Shown piece by piece: positions 6,245-15,132 of a stretch of 36,848 bases of DNA; within the stretch, counting starts at the first letter, position 1; every line of letters begins with the position of its first letter. The position numbers and the translations under genes were made by a program. The notes beneath the pieces are model-generated. The model saw nothing but the letters and a program-made list of their open reading frames with translations. It searched no databases and had not been told where the DNA came from. The stretch is from IMG/VR virus record IMGVR_UViG_3300031825_000400, positions 1-36,848 of that record; one strand, given 5' to 3'. This stretch comes from a virus.

Positions 6245-8358
6245 CAGTTGAGCCTCCGTAGTCCGACCTGCGTCTCCAGGTCCGTGTAACCCTTCCGGGT
6301 CTCCCAGGTGTGGGCGAGGGTCGTCACCACGAACTGCGTGTTATCCGGGATGCCGGCGCCCGCGAAGCCTACCAGCTCGATCTTGTCCCGCCGGCCTAAC
6401 GTCGGATCGAGCGGGAGGGACAGGTCGCCCTCGCGCTTGATCTGGAACGTCTCCTGCGCGAGGCTCTGGCAGTGCCCGGTAACCAGGCCATCGTCCGGCG
6501 TGCCGGAGAGCTCCCGCAGTCGGCACTCCGTCCAGGGGCAGAACCGCGAGCTTCCGGCATCCGTCTCCGCCGTGCTGTCGACGTCGTAGCGGAACACCAG
6601 CTGCCCGCCTTCGTTCGTGCCGTAGACGAACGCCGCGGTGCCGGCCTCTTTCCAGTCCACCCGGTAACCCAGGTTGCGGACGGTATCCCACACGGCGGAG
6701 GTGGCGTCGCCGGCGCTGAAGGTCCGCGTCACCGTGCTGGCGACGTAGTCTTTCGGCAGGGTGTAGATGACGCCGGTGTCGTCCACCCCCACCTCCTGGT
6801 TGCGCTCGGCCATGATGCGCTTCAGGGTTTCCCACGGGAGCTCCGTGGGTTTCGTCAACTCGTTCGGGTCCTCGGCGCTGCCGGGCGAGATCGCTCCGGA
6901 CGCGCCCCACACGAACCAGGAGCGATAGGCCGCATTCAGGCCGCGCGCCGCCAGGATCTCGTCCGCCGCCGCATTCGGGGTCTGCCCCGCGAGGGGCAAC
7001 TGCAGGAAGGGCGTCCAGGGCGAGCGCTTGAACCGGGCGCTCCCGTTGTGGAGGTGGAAGGTCACCAGGACCTTGTTCAGCTCCGCGCCGCCCCAGGCAG
7101 CCTCGAACCCTTCCGCGTAGCCCACGAACGAGGAATAGGTCTCCAGGCTGTCGTCCGAGAGCCGCCACCCCAACCACACTTCCATGCGGCGCCACCGGTA
7201 GGGCTCGAAGTCGTTGGGCTCGAACGCGTCCACGGCGAACGTGAACGAGGCGTTGCCCCCGTCCAGGTCGGGAGGCTTGGTGATCCCGGCCCGGATCAGT
7301 CGGCTGTCGAACGGCGTGGTAGAAGTGGTGCCCGTGGTCTGCACCACCGGCGGGATCCGGTAATGGACCGCGCGCACACTGCCGCCAAAGTACCACGTGA
7401 ACGGCGTGCCGGCCTGGAAGCCCGGCGTCAGCGTGATCCGGTAGCGCGCCTGCTTCGCCAGGGGGACGCCGAGGTCACTGAACACCACGCTGCCGCCCGT
7501 GCCGAGCGGAGCGGTAGAACGAGACTTCGCAAAGCTCACCGTCCAGCTGGCCCGGGCCCGCTCCAGAAGCTTCGTAAAACTATCGAACGTCGCCGTGTAG
7601 AGGCGGAGCTGGTGGACCCCCACCGTGGGGCCGGTGCCGCGCCCGCGGAAGGTGATCGCGCCCGCCGCCAGGGTCACCGTTTCGCCCGGCGGTGCGTACC
7701 AGGTGTAGCTGTTCCCGAAGTCCGAGGAGACGCCGAGCTGGCCCTCTTCCACGCGGACGAACAGCGTCATCTCCTGCTCGTCCGCAAAGCCCTGCGACTT
7801 CGGAGGAGTGGGGAGGTCCTGCACGGCGCGCCAGGCGCCCGCCACGTAGCGCACCAGGAAGGTGCCATCCCCCACGAACTCGATACCCCATTCGGTGTTG
7901 AGCTCGATCCGGAAGAACGGCACGTAGGTGGTATAGTCCCACGTGCTCGGCGTGTCCGGCAGCTTCACCGTAAAGGCGACGGGGGCGTTGAGCGGCCGGT
8001 GGTACGTGGTGGCGGCAGACCAGCTCGTCGCCGTTTCCGCGTGGTCGTACTGGGTGAGCTTGTAGACCCGCCGCCCGCCGACGCTCTGCCGCTCCTCTTC
8101 CCACGTGGCGGGCGTCGTGGTGAACTGCGCCAGGCGCGTGTCCTGCGGGATCAAGAACGCGCGGTGGATCAGGCCGGTTTCCGGGAAGCTCTGCAGGTAG
8201 GAGCGCCCGCGCGCGTCCACCGAAGACGTCCCGGCCTCCCACTCCTTGCTCAGGATGGAATACCAGCCGAGGCCCGGGTCCGTGCAGAGCGGGTCCCCGT
8301 GCGCGGGCTCGAACACCTTGATGGAGGCGAACGCATACTTGCGAGTCGGTGCCGGCAT
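6244..8358 (-). CDS. Large distal tail protein (putative hub/baseplate component)
   Basis: This 704-aa protein is assigned the ATG at 8358, two bases after the upstream stop and with GGAG 8 nt before it; an upstream in-frame start at 8403 would overlap the preceding gene. The sequence is beta-rich throughout, with segments such as 'MTLFVRVEEGQLGVSSDFGNSY' (broken by turns) and a C-terminal region 'DKIELVGFAGAGIPDNTQFVVTT' like phage tail hub or baseplate proteins. Position two genes after the tape measure fits a tail-tip protein. Family membership is not certain. Confidence 0.6.
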   Translation of the reverse strand: MPAPTRKYAFASIKVFEPAHGDPLCTDPGLGWYSILSKEWEAGTSSVDARGRSYLQSFPETGLIHRAFLIPQDTRLAQFTTTPATWEEERQSVGGRRVYKLTQYDHAETATSWSAATTYHRPLNAPVAFTVKLPDTPSTWDYTTYVPFFRIELNTEWGIEFVGDGTFLVRYVAGAWRAVQDLPTPPKSQGFADEQEMTLFVRVEEGQLGVSSDFGNSYTWYAPPGETVTLAAGAITFRGRGTGPTVGVHQLRLYTATFDSFTKLLERARASWTVSFAKSRSTAPLGTGGSVVFSDLGVPLAKQARYRITLTPGFQAGTPFTWYFGGSVRAVHYRIPPVVQTTGTTSTTPFDSRLIRAGITKPPDLDGGNASFTFAVDAFEPNDFEPYRWRRMEVWLGWRLSDDSLETYSSFVGYAEGFEAAWGGAELNKVLVTFHLHNGSARFKRSPWTPFLQLPLAGQTPNAAADEILAARGLNAAYRSWFVWGASGAISPGSAEDPNELTKPTELPWETLKRIMAERNQEVGVDDTGVIYTLPKDYVASTVTRTFSAGDATSAVWDTVRNLGYRVDWKEAGTAAFVYGTNEGGQLVFRYDVDSTAETDAGSSRFCPWTECRLRELSGTPDDGLVTGHCQSLAQETFQIKREGDLSLPLDPTLGRRDKIELVGFAGAGIPDNTQFVVTTLAHTWETRKGYTDLETQVGLRRLN

Positions 8359-8360
8359 CG

Positions 8361-9620
8361 TTAGCTCCAGGTTCCCGCGCCCGTGTTGGACAGGCTCTTG
8401 CAACGGATGATCGCCACCTGGCTGCTGCTGTTCACGTGGGTGAGGGTAAACCCACCGTCCGGGTCTGCCGTGACACCGGCCGCGTTATTGCCGGTGCCGA
8501 GGGCGATCTGCACGGGCGTACTCCACGTGCCGATGGCCCCAGTGCTGTCCAGGCCGGCGATGGTCACGAACCAATTGCTCGTGGTGGTCGACTGCATCAC
8601 CACCACGAAGCGCTGCCGCTGCTTGTCGTACGCGTGCGTGGGGTTGCGGTAGCCGCTGGCTGCTACGGTCACGGCCGCACCATACGTCCTTCCCCGGTCT
8701 TTACTCGTCTTGAGCTTGATCGGTCCGTTGTGGCTGTAGACGACATCGAGCCACTGGCAGGGGCGAGTGGTGATCGACGCCTGATCGGTGGTTCCGGTGT
8801 CCAGCGAGAGCGCCTGCACCAGCACCGGAGGGAGGGCATCCGAATACCGGCGGGAGAAGATCTGTCCGCCGCTGGTGCCGTCCGCCAGCACCAGCCGGCC
8901 CGTGTTGGTCCGGGTATGCCGCACGCTGCGGACCGCGGGGGGCGCCGCGGTGGGGAGGATGACCTGCACGGCGATCCAACCGTAGATCTGCCCGCCTCCG
9001 GACGCGCCGGTCTGGGTGAAGGTGGTGTTGACGCCGGAGGGGACCGTGTCCACCCAGACGGCTTCCGAGTTGTGCCCCGTGAAGCCGGCCGCCACCCAGT
9101 CGTGATTTGCGACGTCTCCCGAACCCGTGTGGATGAGAGTGAGCGCGCCTCCCGCCCGCACGAAGAGCATCAAGCCGAGGACTAGCCCCCCGTTCGCGAG
9201 CACCCCGGAGCTCTGCGAGAACGACACGGGCGGGGTGATGCCGTCCACGAAGGTGCCGCCGCCGGCCGCGCCCGCGCTGACGGCCGTGACGCCGGTGTCG
9301 TTGTCCGAGGTCCACACCTGGACCCACGCTTCCCCTGAAGAGAAGGGGAAGATCTGGAGGGTGTCGCCCGCGCTGACCGCCACCGTGAGCTTGCAGTGCA
9401 GGATCGCGACGCTGCCGGCGTTATTGCTCCGGTTGATGACGGAGTAGACGTTGCCCCGGCTATCCGTGACGGTGGAACTGAAACCCGCCGACCACAGTGC
9501 GGTGCCCGTCGCCATGGTGAACAGCAGCCGCGTCCCCACGCCGTAGCCGGCGCCATACGTGTAGAGGTTGGTGCTGCCGACGAACGGGTAGTAGAGCGAG
9601 TCAACGAGGGAAAGCGCCAT
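8361..9620 (-). CDS. Tail protein with an Asp-box (sialidase-like) region
   Basis: This 419-aa protein directly follows the tape measure gene: its ATG comes immediately after the upstream TAG, and GGGAGGGAG provides the ribosome site. The N-terminal half is a Gly/Ala-rich beta region. The C-terminal part holds an Asp-box-like 'SKDRGRTYG' and repeated strands ('FVVVMQSTT', 'WFVTIAGLDSTG', 'GGFTLTHVNSSSQ'), as in BNR beta-propellers. Such domains can bind or cleave glycans, but catalytic residues were not identified. A distal tail or tail-tip role is inferred from position. Confidence 0.6.
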   Translation of the reverse strand: MALSLVDSLYYPFVGSTNLYTYGAGYGVGTRLLFTMATGTALWSAGFSSTVTDSRGNVYSVINRSNNAGSVAILHCKLTVAVSAGDTLQIFPFSSGEAWVQVWTSDNDTGVTAVSAGAAGGGTFVDGITPPVSFSQSSGVLANGGLVLGLMLFVRAGGALTLIHTGSGDVANHDWVAAGFTGHNSEAVWVDTVPSGVNTTFTQTGASGGGQIYGWIAVQVILPTAAPPAVRSVRHTRTNTGRLVLADGTSGGQIFSRRYSDALPPVLVQALSLDTGTTDQASITTRPCQWLDVVYSHNGPIKLKTSKDRGRTYGAAVTVAASGYRNPTHAYDKQRQRFVVVMQSTTTSNWFVTIAGLDSTGAIGTWSTPVQIALGTGNNAAGVTADPDGGFTLTHVNSSSQVAIIRCKSLSNTGAGTWS

Positions 9621-12600
9621 CTATCTCCCTCCCCAGCCCGAGCCTCCCGCCGGCGCCAGGTTCCCCGTGTTCCGGTTCTGCTGGCGCTGCAGTTGCTCGA
9701 ACGCCTGCGCGATCTTGGCCGGCGACGGGTCGGTGAGGATCACCTGCCCGACGAACGTGCCGCCTGTCTTCGCTTCCGCCGCCTTTGCCGCGCGGTGCGC
9801 CTCGGCGAGTTGCTGCTGGGAAGACGCTAGGCCAGCGCTCTGCCGGGCCATCTGCTCCAACTGCCGCGCGGCGATCTGCAGGTTAAGCCGCCCGCCGCCC
9901 TGCGCCCGGATGTTTTCGAAGATGGACGACTTGATCTGCTCTGCCTCGATCATCCGTTGCCGCTGATCGAGCGCGTTCTCCCCCGGCACCGCCTGGCGCG
10001 CGGCCACATACTGCCGAGCGAGGAGCAGGCTCCCGGCCGCCTTCCGCTGGCGCTCGGTAAGGGTGGGGTCGTTCTTGAGCTGCAGTTCGATCAGGCGGGT
10101 GTCGGCGTCCAGGAGCTGCCGGCGCTCCCGGATCGACTTCCGGGTGTCTTCCGCCGCCTTCTTCTGCTGCGCGATCTGCTCTTTCGCCGCGGACTGCTCC
10201 AGCTTCGCGAGGTCCCGCTTGCTCCGCTCGATCTCCGCGACCGCCTTCCAGTAGTCTTCCGTCCCTACTTTGTAGTTCTGGAGGTCGGCGATCAGCGCGT
10301 TTTGCTCTTGCTCCAAGACCGGCGTTAGCTCATTCACCAGTCCGCGCGCTTCGTAGCCCGGCATGGCTTCGGAAGCCCGCGCGACCGCCTGATCTTTGGA
10401 GATCTGGAGCTGTGCTTTGAAAGCTTTCGTCGCTTCCTGGCCGGCCTTCTTCTGCTGCGCGGCTTCAGCCTTCGACGCCCCCGCGGCGAGGGTGCCCTTC
10501 TGGATCTCCAGGTTCCAGAAGTCCTGTTCGAGCTGCTGGTACTCTCGGACCGTCTCCGCATCCCGCTTGCCGGAAGCGATCAGCGCCCGGGCCTGTGCCG
10601 TGAGGTCGCCCTGCTTGGCCGTGAGCACCGGCCGCATGATCTCGTTCTCGCGGATCGCCTTCTTGTTGGGGTCGCCGTCTTCCCCCTCGCCCCGGGCCGC
10701 ACTGGCCGCGCGGGCTGCCAGCACGCTGTTATCGAGCGCCTGGCTATGGAGGGCGAACTGCTCCCGCTGGCTCTGCTTGGCCTTTGCCGCGGCCTTCTTC
10801 TGGTTGTCGGCCGCCTCTTTCGCGGCCCGCTGCTTCAGCTCTTCCGCCTGGTCCTGGGTCTGGGTCTGCTCCTTAACCAGCTTCCAGTACTTTGCGGCAC
10901 TGTCCGCATCCGTCTTGATGAGCGGCTCGAGCTCCTTCGCCTTCGCTGCGAGGTCGGCCTGGTGAGCGGCCAGGAGGGGCAGGAGCGCCCGCGCTTCCCG
11001 CTGCGCTTTGGTTTGCTCGTCACCCACCCGGATCGAGGCTTTGGCACTCTCCACCAGCGAGTCATACTGAGCATCCGCCGCGGCGGCGAACTTCTTCTTG
11101 TCCTTCTCGGACTGGGCCTTATCGGCCTCCGCCGGCTTATCGCTCCCGGTGCGCCGAATGTCCGCGATCTCCTTCCCCAGAGCTGCCAGCCGCTTCTCGG
11201 CGTCCGAGCCTTTCGTGTCCCGGCCCGTTGCCGCAAGGGAGTCCAGCGTAGCCCGAAGGCGCTTCTCCTGTGCCTTCAGCTCCTGGATCCGCTTCAGGGC
11301 CGGGTTTTTTGCCAGCATCGCGTCCGTGGCCTGGTTCGTCTCGGCGGCCTGTCGTTCTGCGCCCCCGATAGACGGCCCACCGTCGAAGCTCACTTTGTCG
11401 TTGAGTTCGGAGCCGATCCCGTAGCCCACCATGCCGGCGGTGATTGCCGCTCCCGCTACAGCTCCTGCACCGAGGCCGGTACCCAGGAACCCCGTTCCGG
11501 CGCTGGCGCCTCCGATACCGAACCCGCCGGCGCCAATACCGCCCGCCGCCAGTCGACCGGTTCGCATAGCAGCGGATGTCGCTCCGGTAGCCTGCCCGGC
11601 CGCGACCGCATCCGCGCCCGCGCGCACGGCCATCGCGTTATCCAGCTCCGCCTTGCTATTCGCCTCCAGCGCCCGGTATTCGTCCCACAGAGCCCGAGTA
11701 TGGGCCTGGCGGGAAAGCTCCGCCGTCTTCTCGGCACCCGCCGCAAGAACGGTGGCATCCATCTCGATCGTCTTGGCGGAAGCGACGGCCACGGCGGTCT
11801 CCGTGGCCGCCACGGCTTTCGCTTTGAACGCTCCGGTCACGACCGCGCGCAGGTCGCCGAGCGCCTGCCAGCCGTCGCGCACCTTCGAGGTTCCTTCGAC
11901 TACGGCTCCGAGCGCCAGCACGGTTGGGCCCGCTACCGCTACCGTCCCAGCTACAGCCAGGAGCCCAGCCTGAACGGGTGGAGACAGCTCGCTGTAGCTA
12001 TCCGCGAGGGTGTTTACGGCCGGCGCTACGACGTTGATGATGGTGGACGCAGCCGGGACCAGAGACGCGCCGACCTTCGCTCCGGACTGCTGGATGGTGT
12101 CTGTGAGGTTCTCGAAATCGTTCTTGATCCCCCCGGTAACCGGCGGGATCTTGGCCAACTCCGCCGTGAGCTTACCAACGAAGACCTCCGCGCTGATACC
12201 GGACTTCTGCAAGACCTCGGTGTCGGCCGTGCCGAAGGCGGCCTGCATCGCCTTCCGGACCTGCGGCACTCGCTCGGAAAGCTGGTTGATCTCTTCCGCC
12301 GAAATCTTGCCCTTGCTGGCGATCTGTGTGAGTGCCAGCGTTACCCCGTCCAGTTCCGCTTTACCACCGCCGACAGAGGCGATGGCGTTGCCGAACGCGG
12401 ACAGGCTCTTCTCCGCCTGGTTGGCGCTGAAGCCGGCCGCCTGCAGGCGGATGCTGCCCTGGACAGCTTCGTTGAACCCCAGGCCGGGAAGTTTGGCGAT
12501 CTCACGCAGGCGCGTGAGTTGCTGCTCCGCTTCTCCGCTGGAGCCGGCCACCGAGATCAGCCCGCGCTTCAGCGAATCGAGGTCTGCCGCCGCCTTCAGG

Positions 12601-12833
12601 GAGCCTGCACCAACCGCCAGAATGGGCGCGGTAAGCCCCACGGACATAACCTGGCCAGCGCCCTGCAACTTACCGCCGAGGTCGTCCAGGTCGTCCCCGA
12701 ACTTCTTGACCTTCTTGCCCGACCGCTCCGCATGCTCGCCTACCTCGTCCAGGCGATCGAGCGCCCGGGGCACCCCGGCGGCTAACTCGGCGTCATCAAG
12801 ATCGATTTTGGCGCTGAGGTCGTAAGTGGACAT
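9621..12833 (-). CDS. Tail tape measure protein
   Basis: This 1070-aa protein is the longest tail gene. Residues 1-250 match the conserved tape-measure N-terminal domain, including 'KISAEEINQLSERVPQVRKA' at about 175-194. Hydrophobic segments at about 275-320 and 425-480 ('AVAGAAITAGMVGYGIG') could insert into membranes during DNA injection. The remaining ~550 residues are charged coiled-coil (Lys/Glu/Gln/Ala-rich). By the usual ~1.5 angstrom per residue rule, the tail would be roughly 160 nm (inference). It follows the frameshifted chaperone genes as expected for a siphophage, with a plus-strand gene inserted between. Confidence 0.92.
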   Translation of the reverse strand: MSTYDLSAKIDLDDAELAAGVPRALDRLDEVGEHAERSGKKVKKFGDDLDDLGGKLQGAGQVMSVGLTAPILAVGAGSLKAAADLDSLKRGLISVAGSSGEAEQQLTRLREIAKLPGLGFNEAVQGSIRLQAAGFSANQAEKSLSAFGNAIASVGGGKAELDGVTLALTQIASKGKISAEEINQLSERVPQVRKAMQAAFGTADTEVLQKSGISAEVFVGKLTAELAKIPPVTGGIKNDFENLTDTIQQSGAKVGASLVPAASTIINVVAPAVNTLADSYSELSPPVQAGLLAVAGTVAVAGPTVLALGAVVEGTSKVRDGWQALGDLRAVVTGAFKAKAVAATETAVAVASAKTIEMDATVLAAGAEKTAELSRQAHTRALWDEYRALEANSKAELDNAMAVRAGADAVAAGQATGATSAAMRTGRLAAGGIGAGGFGIGGASAGTGFLGTGLGAGAVAGAAITAGMVGYGIGSELNDKVSFDGGPSIGGAERQAAETNQATDAMLAKNPALKRIQELKAQEKRLRATLDSLAATGRDTKGSDAEKRLAALGKEIADIRRTGSDKPAEADKAQSEKDKKKFAAAADAQYDSLVESAKASIRVGDEQTKAQREARALLPLLAAHQADLAAKAKELEPLIKTDADSAAKYWKLVKEQTQTQDQAEELKQRAAKEAADNQKKAAAKAKQSQREQFALHSQALDNSVLAARAASAARGEGEDGDPNKKAIRENEIMRPVLTAKQGDLTAQARALIASGKRDAETVREYQQLEQDFWNLEIQKGTLAAGASKAEAAQQKKAGQEATKAFKAQLQISKDQAVARASEAMPGYEARGLVNELTPVLEQEQNALIADLQNYKVGTEDYWKAVAEIERSKRDLAKLEQSAAKEQIAQQKKAAEDTRKSIRERRQLLDADTRLIELQLKNDPTLTERQRKAAGSLLLARQYVAARQAVPGENALDQRQRMIEAEQIKSSIFENIRAQGGGRLNLQIAARQLEQMARQSAGLASSQQQLAEAHRAAKAAEAKTGGTFVGQVILTDPSPAKIAQAFEQLQRQQNRNTGNLAPAGGSGWGGR

Positions 12834-12902
12834 GGGAGGACTCCAGACCGTGCCGCAACCAACCGAAGAGAGATTCGTTTAGCAGTGCGGAGGATGTTCG
12901 AG

Positions 12903-13397
12903 ATGGCAACGATTGTTAGCCACTGCATTGGTTGCAGGCGCCCAGTGGACGGGAACCGGACAATGTGCAGCGCTTGCGCTGCACACGCGCCAAGTGCTGC
13001 AAAGAAGGCTAAGAGCGAGTTTGGCCCCCTTCAGGCACTACTTATGGTGGTGGTAGTGGTTGGCGGGTTCTTCGGACTGCTCTTCGGGTTCTTCTGGATC
13101 ATTGATCCGATCCACCAACCGGGCAATCACAGGGGACCAGGTACAGCCGCCTCATACACTCACGTGGTGGGTCGCCTCTACCCGGGGATCAAGCTATACG
13201 TGGGCAACCCCCCGGACAACCTGACCGAGTTGGGCACGGTCACGGAACTCGCGTACGATCGGCCCGATTTCAAGAGCGGGAAAGGCGTGCTGGTCCATCG
13301 CTATGATGGGAAGGATGTCTGGTTCGACCGGGAACAGATCCTCGGTAACGCCTACTGGATGCATGCTGACGACCCGGCCGCGAAGCCAGGGCGTTAG
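12903..13397 (+). CDS. Inserted membrane protein with N-terminal zinc ribbon (moron-like)
   Basis: This gene runs against the late operon, between the tail chaperones and the tape measure. The ATG at 12903 is preferred because GGAGG lies 7-9 nt upstream; GTG/ATG starts at 12885 and 12894 overlap that site. The 164-aa product has a zinc ribbon ('CIGC' and 'CSAC', about residues 8-26), a very hydrophobic single membrane helix (about 48-72), and a ~90-aa soluble C-terminal domain with 'GIKLYVGNPPDNL' and 'VLVHRYDGKDVWFDREQILG'. The ribbon would lie on one side of the membrane and the domain on the other. Opposite orientation and its own ribosome site suggest independent expression, as for lysogenic-conversion or superinfection-exclusion genes (inference). 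Confidence 0.75.
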   Translation: MATIVSHCIGCRRPVDGNRTMCSACAAHAPSAAKKAKSEFGPLQALLMVVVVVGGFFGLLFGFFWIIDPIHQPGNHRGPGTAASYTHVVGRLYPGIKLYVGNPPDNLTELGTVTELAYDRPDFKSGKGVLVHRYDGKDVWFDREQILGNAYWMHADDPAAKPGR

Positions 13398-13621
13398 CCC
13401 CGGTTTCGCTTCCAGATCTCGACCTGCGCTTCCGCCTCCGTCGCCTCCACCAACACGCCCCACCGCAGCCACAGGCCTGGATCCCGCAGGACCGGCCAGG
13501 CCGGGAGCAGGTCCCAGGGCCGACAGCCCAGATAGCGCGCGGTGCGGATCACCGTATACATGAGCGGACACCGCCCGCGCGCGCCGCCGCTTACGAGGAA
13601 GCGGAAGAGCTCGTCGGCCAC
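13394..13621 (-). CDS. Tail assembly chaperone, frameshift extension (gpT-like)
   Basis: This 75-aa frame (GTG at 13621 if started separately) overlaps the 3' end of the first chaperone gene and lies in its -1 frame. No stop separates it from the CCCAAAC heptamer at 13633-13627, so it is more likely made as a C-terminal extension of the upstream protein than from its own start. The order tail tube, short chaperone, frameshifted extension, tape measure is standard in long-tailed phages. The sequence has 'YLGCRPWDLLPAWPVL', consistent with the second chaperone half. It ends 4 bp inside the convergent plus-strand gene. Confidence 0.7.
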   Translation of the reverse strand: MADELFRFLVSGGARGRCPLMYTVIRTARYLGCRPWDLLPAWPVLRDPGLWLRWGVLVEATEAEAQVEIWKRNRG

Positions 13622-13914
13622 CTCAGGTTTGGGTCGAAGTCTCCGAGGATGCTGTTCCAGATGGCCCGCTGAATGGCGTAGGGCACGGTAGCTATAGCCT
13701 CCGCGGTGATCGGAATAGGCTGACCGCCGCGCTCCAGGCCCCAGGCCGCCACGAGCTTTACCAGCGCGTCCGGGAGCGGCATGCCAGCGTCCAGCAGTTC
13801 CGGGGTGTACTCGCTCGCGCGATAGATCACATCCAGCTGCCGGCCGGAGATCTCCACCTTCACCGGTGCCAGCAGGGCCTCATCCAGCGAGATGACGTTC
13901 TTTTCTTCACTCAC
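13591..13914 (-). CDS. Tail assembly chaperone (gpG-like)
   Basis: This protein of about 107 aa is assigned the GTG start at 13914 (then SEEKNVISLDEALLAPV), because GGAG lies 9 nt upstream; the ATG at 13929 has no ribosome site and sits next to a terminator-like hairpin. The acidic/helical small protein placed before the tape measure gene fits the first tail chaperone, which coats the tape measure protein during tail assembly. It ends soon after the CCCAAAC slippery site, giving short and frameshift-extended products. Confidence 0.75.
   Translation of the reverse strand: MSEEKNVISLDEALLAPVKVEISGRQLDVIYRASEYTPELLDAGMPLPDALVKLVAAWGLERGGQPIPITAEAIATVPYAIQRAIWNSILGDFDPNLRWPTSSSASS
13627..13633 (-). 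promoter_or_regulatory. Programmed -1 frameshift site (CCCAAAC)
   Basis: In the zero frame the mRNA reads GAC CCA AAC CTG, so C-CCA-AAC is a canonical X-XXY-YYZ heptamer in the correct phase. Slipping back one base enters the open -1 frame that encodes the 13394-13621 product. Confidence 0.75.
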
Positions 13915-13934
13915 GGGGATAGTCTCCATGAAAG

Positions 13935-13961
13935 AGGAGCCCGCCAGTGTGGCGGGCTCCT
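13935..13961 (-). terminator. Hairpin between membrane protein and tail chaperone
   Basis: AGGAGCCCGCC and GGCGGGCTCCT form an 11-bp perfect stem with a 5-nt loop, followed on the minus strand by CTTTC. It is a probable partial terminator that lowers chaperone expression relative to the tail tube gene. Confidence 0.65.
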
Positions 13962-13968
13962 GGCGCGA

Positions 13969-14175
13969 TTATTTGCGATGTTTCCAGTAGGCGGTTCGCA
14001 TCGCCGACAGAATCACCCACGGCCAGAAGGCCAGCAGGTAGAGATAGACCCAGCCCCGGAGGCGCTGGTATTCCCCGCGCGCCTCCGGGTGCTCTTGTGT
14101 AGCTTTCGGGATGTTCCACCACGTTAGGAAGCAGTAGAGCAACCCCAGCGCCAGGTAGACGACAAGCCAGAACAT
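13969..14175 (-). CDS. Small two-helix membrane protein in the tail operon
   Basis: This 68-aa protein has two strongly hydrophobic segments (about residues 1-21 'MFWLVVYLALGLLYCFLTWW' and 41-59 'GWVYLYLLAFWPWVILSAM') joined by a charged loop and ending in a basic tail. Its ribosome site AAGGAG starts right at the stop of the tail tube gene. A membrane protein is not a usual part of this tail module. Possible roles include a small holin-like or exclusion protein, but no family was recognised. Confidence 0.65.
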   Translation of the reverse strand: MFWLVVYLALGLLYCFLTWWNIPKATQEHPEARGEYQRLRGWVYLYLLAFWPWVILSAMRTAYWKHRK

Positions 14176-14184
14176 GGGCGCTCC

Positions 14185-15123
14185 TTAAGCGTTGGTAAGG
14201 ATCAGTTCCATGAACCCGTCGAAGTCGGCATCGTAGGCCATGACCAGGTTGACGGTGGTGGCGACCGCGTTCTCCGCCTCGCCGCTGGTGTCGGGCATCT
14301 GCACCCGGCACATCGCGGTCAACTGGAAGTCATAGAACTCGCCGGCAGCGAACTCCAGGGCCGAGGTGGCCTTGATCCGGATGCACCGCAGCTCCTTCGC
14401 GCGCGCCGCCGCGATGAGGTCCGCGATAGCCGCGGCCGAGGTAAGAGTAAGCTGGATCGTGTGTTCGTTGGCTACCTTCGCCGGCTCCTCGAAGCTCTCG
14501 TCGGTGCCATTGCCTTCGAAGTGCGGCGCCCAGCGGTCGGCCACCGTCACTTCCATTTCCTGCCACTTGGTGACCGCCAGGCCGCCTTCATCCACGCCGA
14601 GGTAGAGGTCTACCTTCTTCGGGTCGAGCGGGATGCAGGGCACCTTCGTGGGCGTGGCGGTGAGCGTGCTGCCCGTGGTCAACTTCCGGGCAAACCCCGT
14701 GAAGTTGAAGCTGGTGTCCTTCTGCACGAACCGCAGCTTGAACCCTTTGACCACACCGTAAGCGGCCTTCTCGGCCCCGGCGGCGGAGCCCTTCTGCACG
14801 GACAGCGTCTTCAGCGTGTCCACCCCGAAGTTGGACGGCTTCCAGGTATAGGGACTGGCCGCCTGGTAACCGAGACACGCGTTCAGGAACCGGGGCAGGG
14901 TCATGTAACAGACCGGACCCTCGCCGTCGAACTCGGAGTGTACCTTCTCCTGGCTCTCGCCATTGGAAGTCTCGCTGCCGACGCCGCGATACTGGGTCTT
15001 CGGCTCCATCCCCTTGAGGTTGAACTTCGTGAGCCCGAGGAACTGCTCACCACCGGGCACCTCGGTGCCGGCCGTCGCCTCAGCCCCAAACTGGGCCGTC
15101 TCAATTGCTTTGTGCCGTAGCAT
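14185..15123 (-). CDS. Major tail tube protein
   Basis: This 312-aa beta-rich protein is placed after the tail terminator and before the tail chaperones, the usual place for the tail tube protein of a siphophage. It begins 'MLRHKAIETAQFGAEATAGTEV', a start typical of phage tail tube proteins that build hexameric rings, and contains alternating beta-strand segments such as 'HTIQLTLTSAAAIADLI' and 'CRVQMPDTSGEAEN'. The length is a little above the common 150-250 aa, so an extra Ig-like or surface domain may be present. Assignment rests mainly on gene order. Confidence 0.75.
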   Translation of the reverse strand: MLRHKAIETAQFGAEATAGTEVPGGEQFLGLTKFNLKGMEPKTQYRGVGSETSNGESQEKVHSEFDGEGPVCYMTLPRFLNACLGYQAASPYTWKPSNFGVDTLKTLSVQKGSAAGAEKAAYGVVKGFKLRFVQKDTSFNFTGFARKLTTGSTLTATPTKVPCIPLDPKKVDLYLGVDEGGLAVTKWQEMEVTVADRWAPHFEGNGTDESFEEPAKVANEHTIQLTLTSAAAIADLIAAARAKELRCIRIKATSALEFAAGEFYDFQLTAMCRVQMPDTSGEAENAVATTVNLVMAYDADFDGFMELILTNA

Positions 15124-15132
15124 GATCAGCTC

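Noticed and set aside
6472-8364. Plus-strand ORF of 630 aa opposite the tail hub gene
   Set aside because: Arg-rich shadow of the minus-strand gene, which is coupled to its neighbours; no plausible protein features.
10746-12785. Long plus-strand ORF of 679 aa opposite the tape measure gene
   Set aside because: Shadow of the tape measure frame in GC-rich DNA; low-complexity Arg/Gly/Leu composition and no ribosome site or domain.
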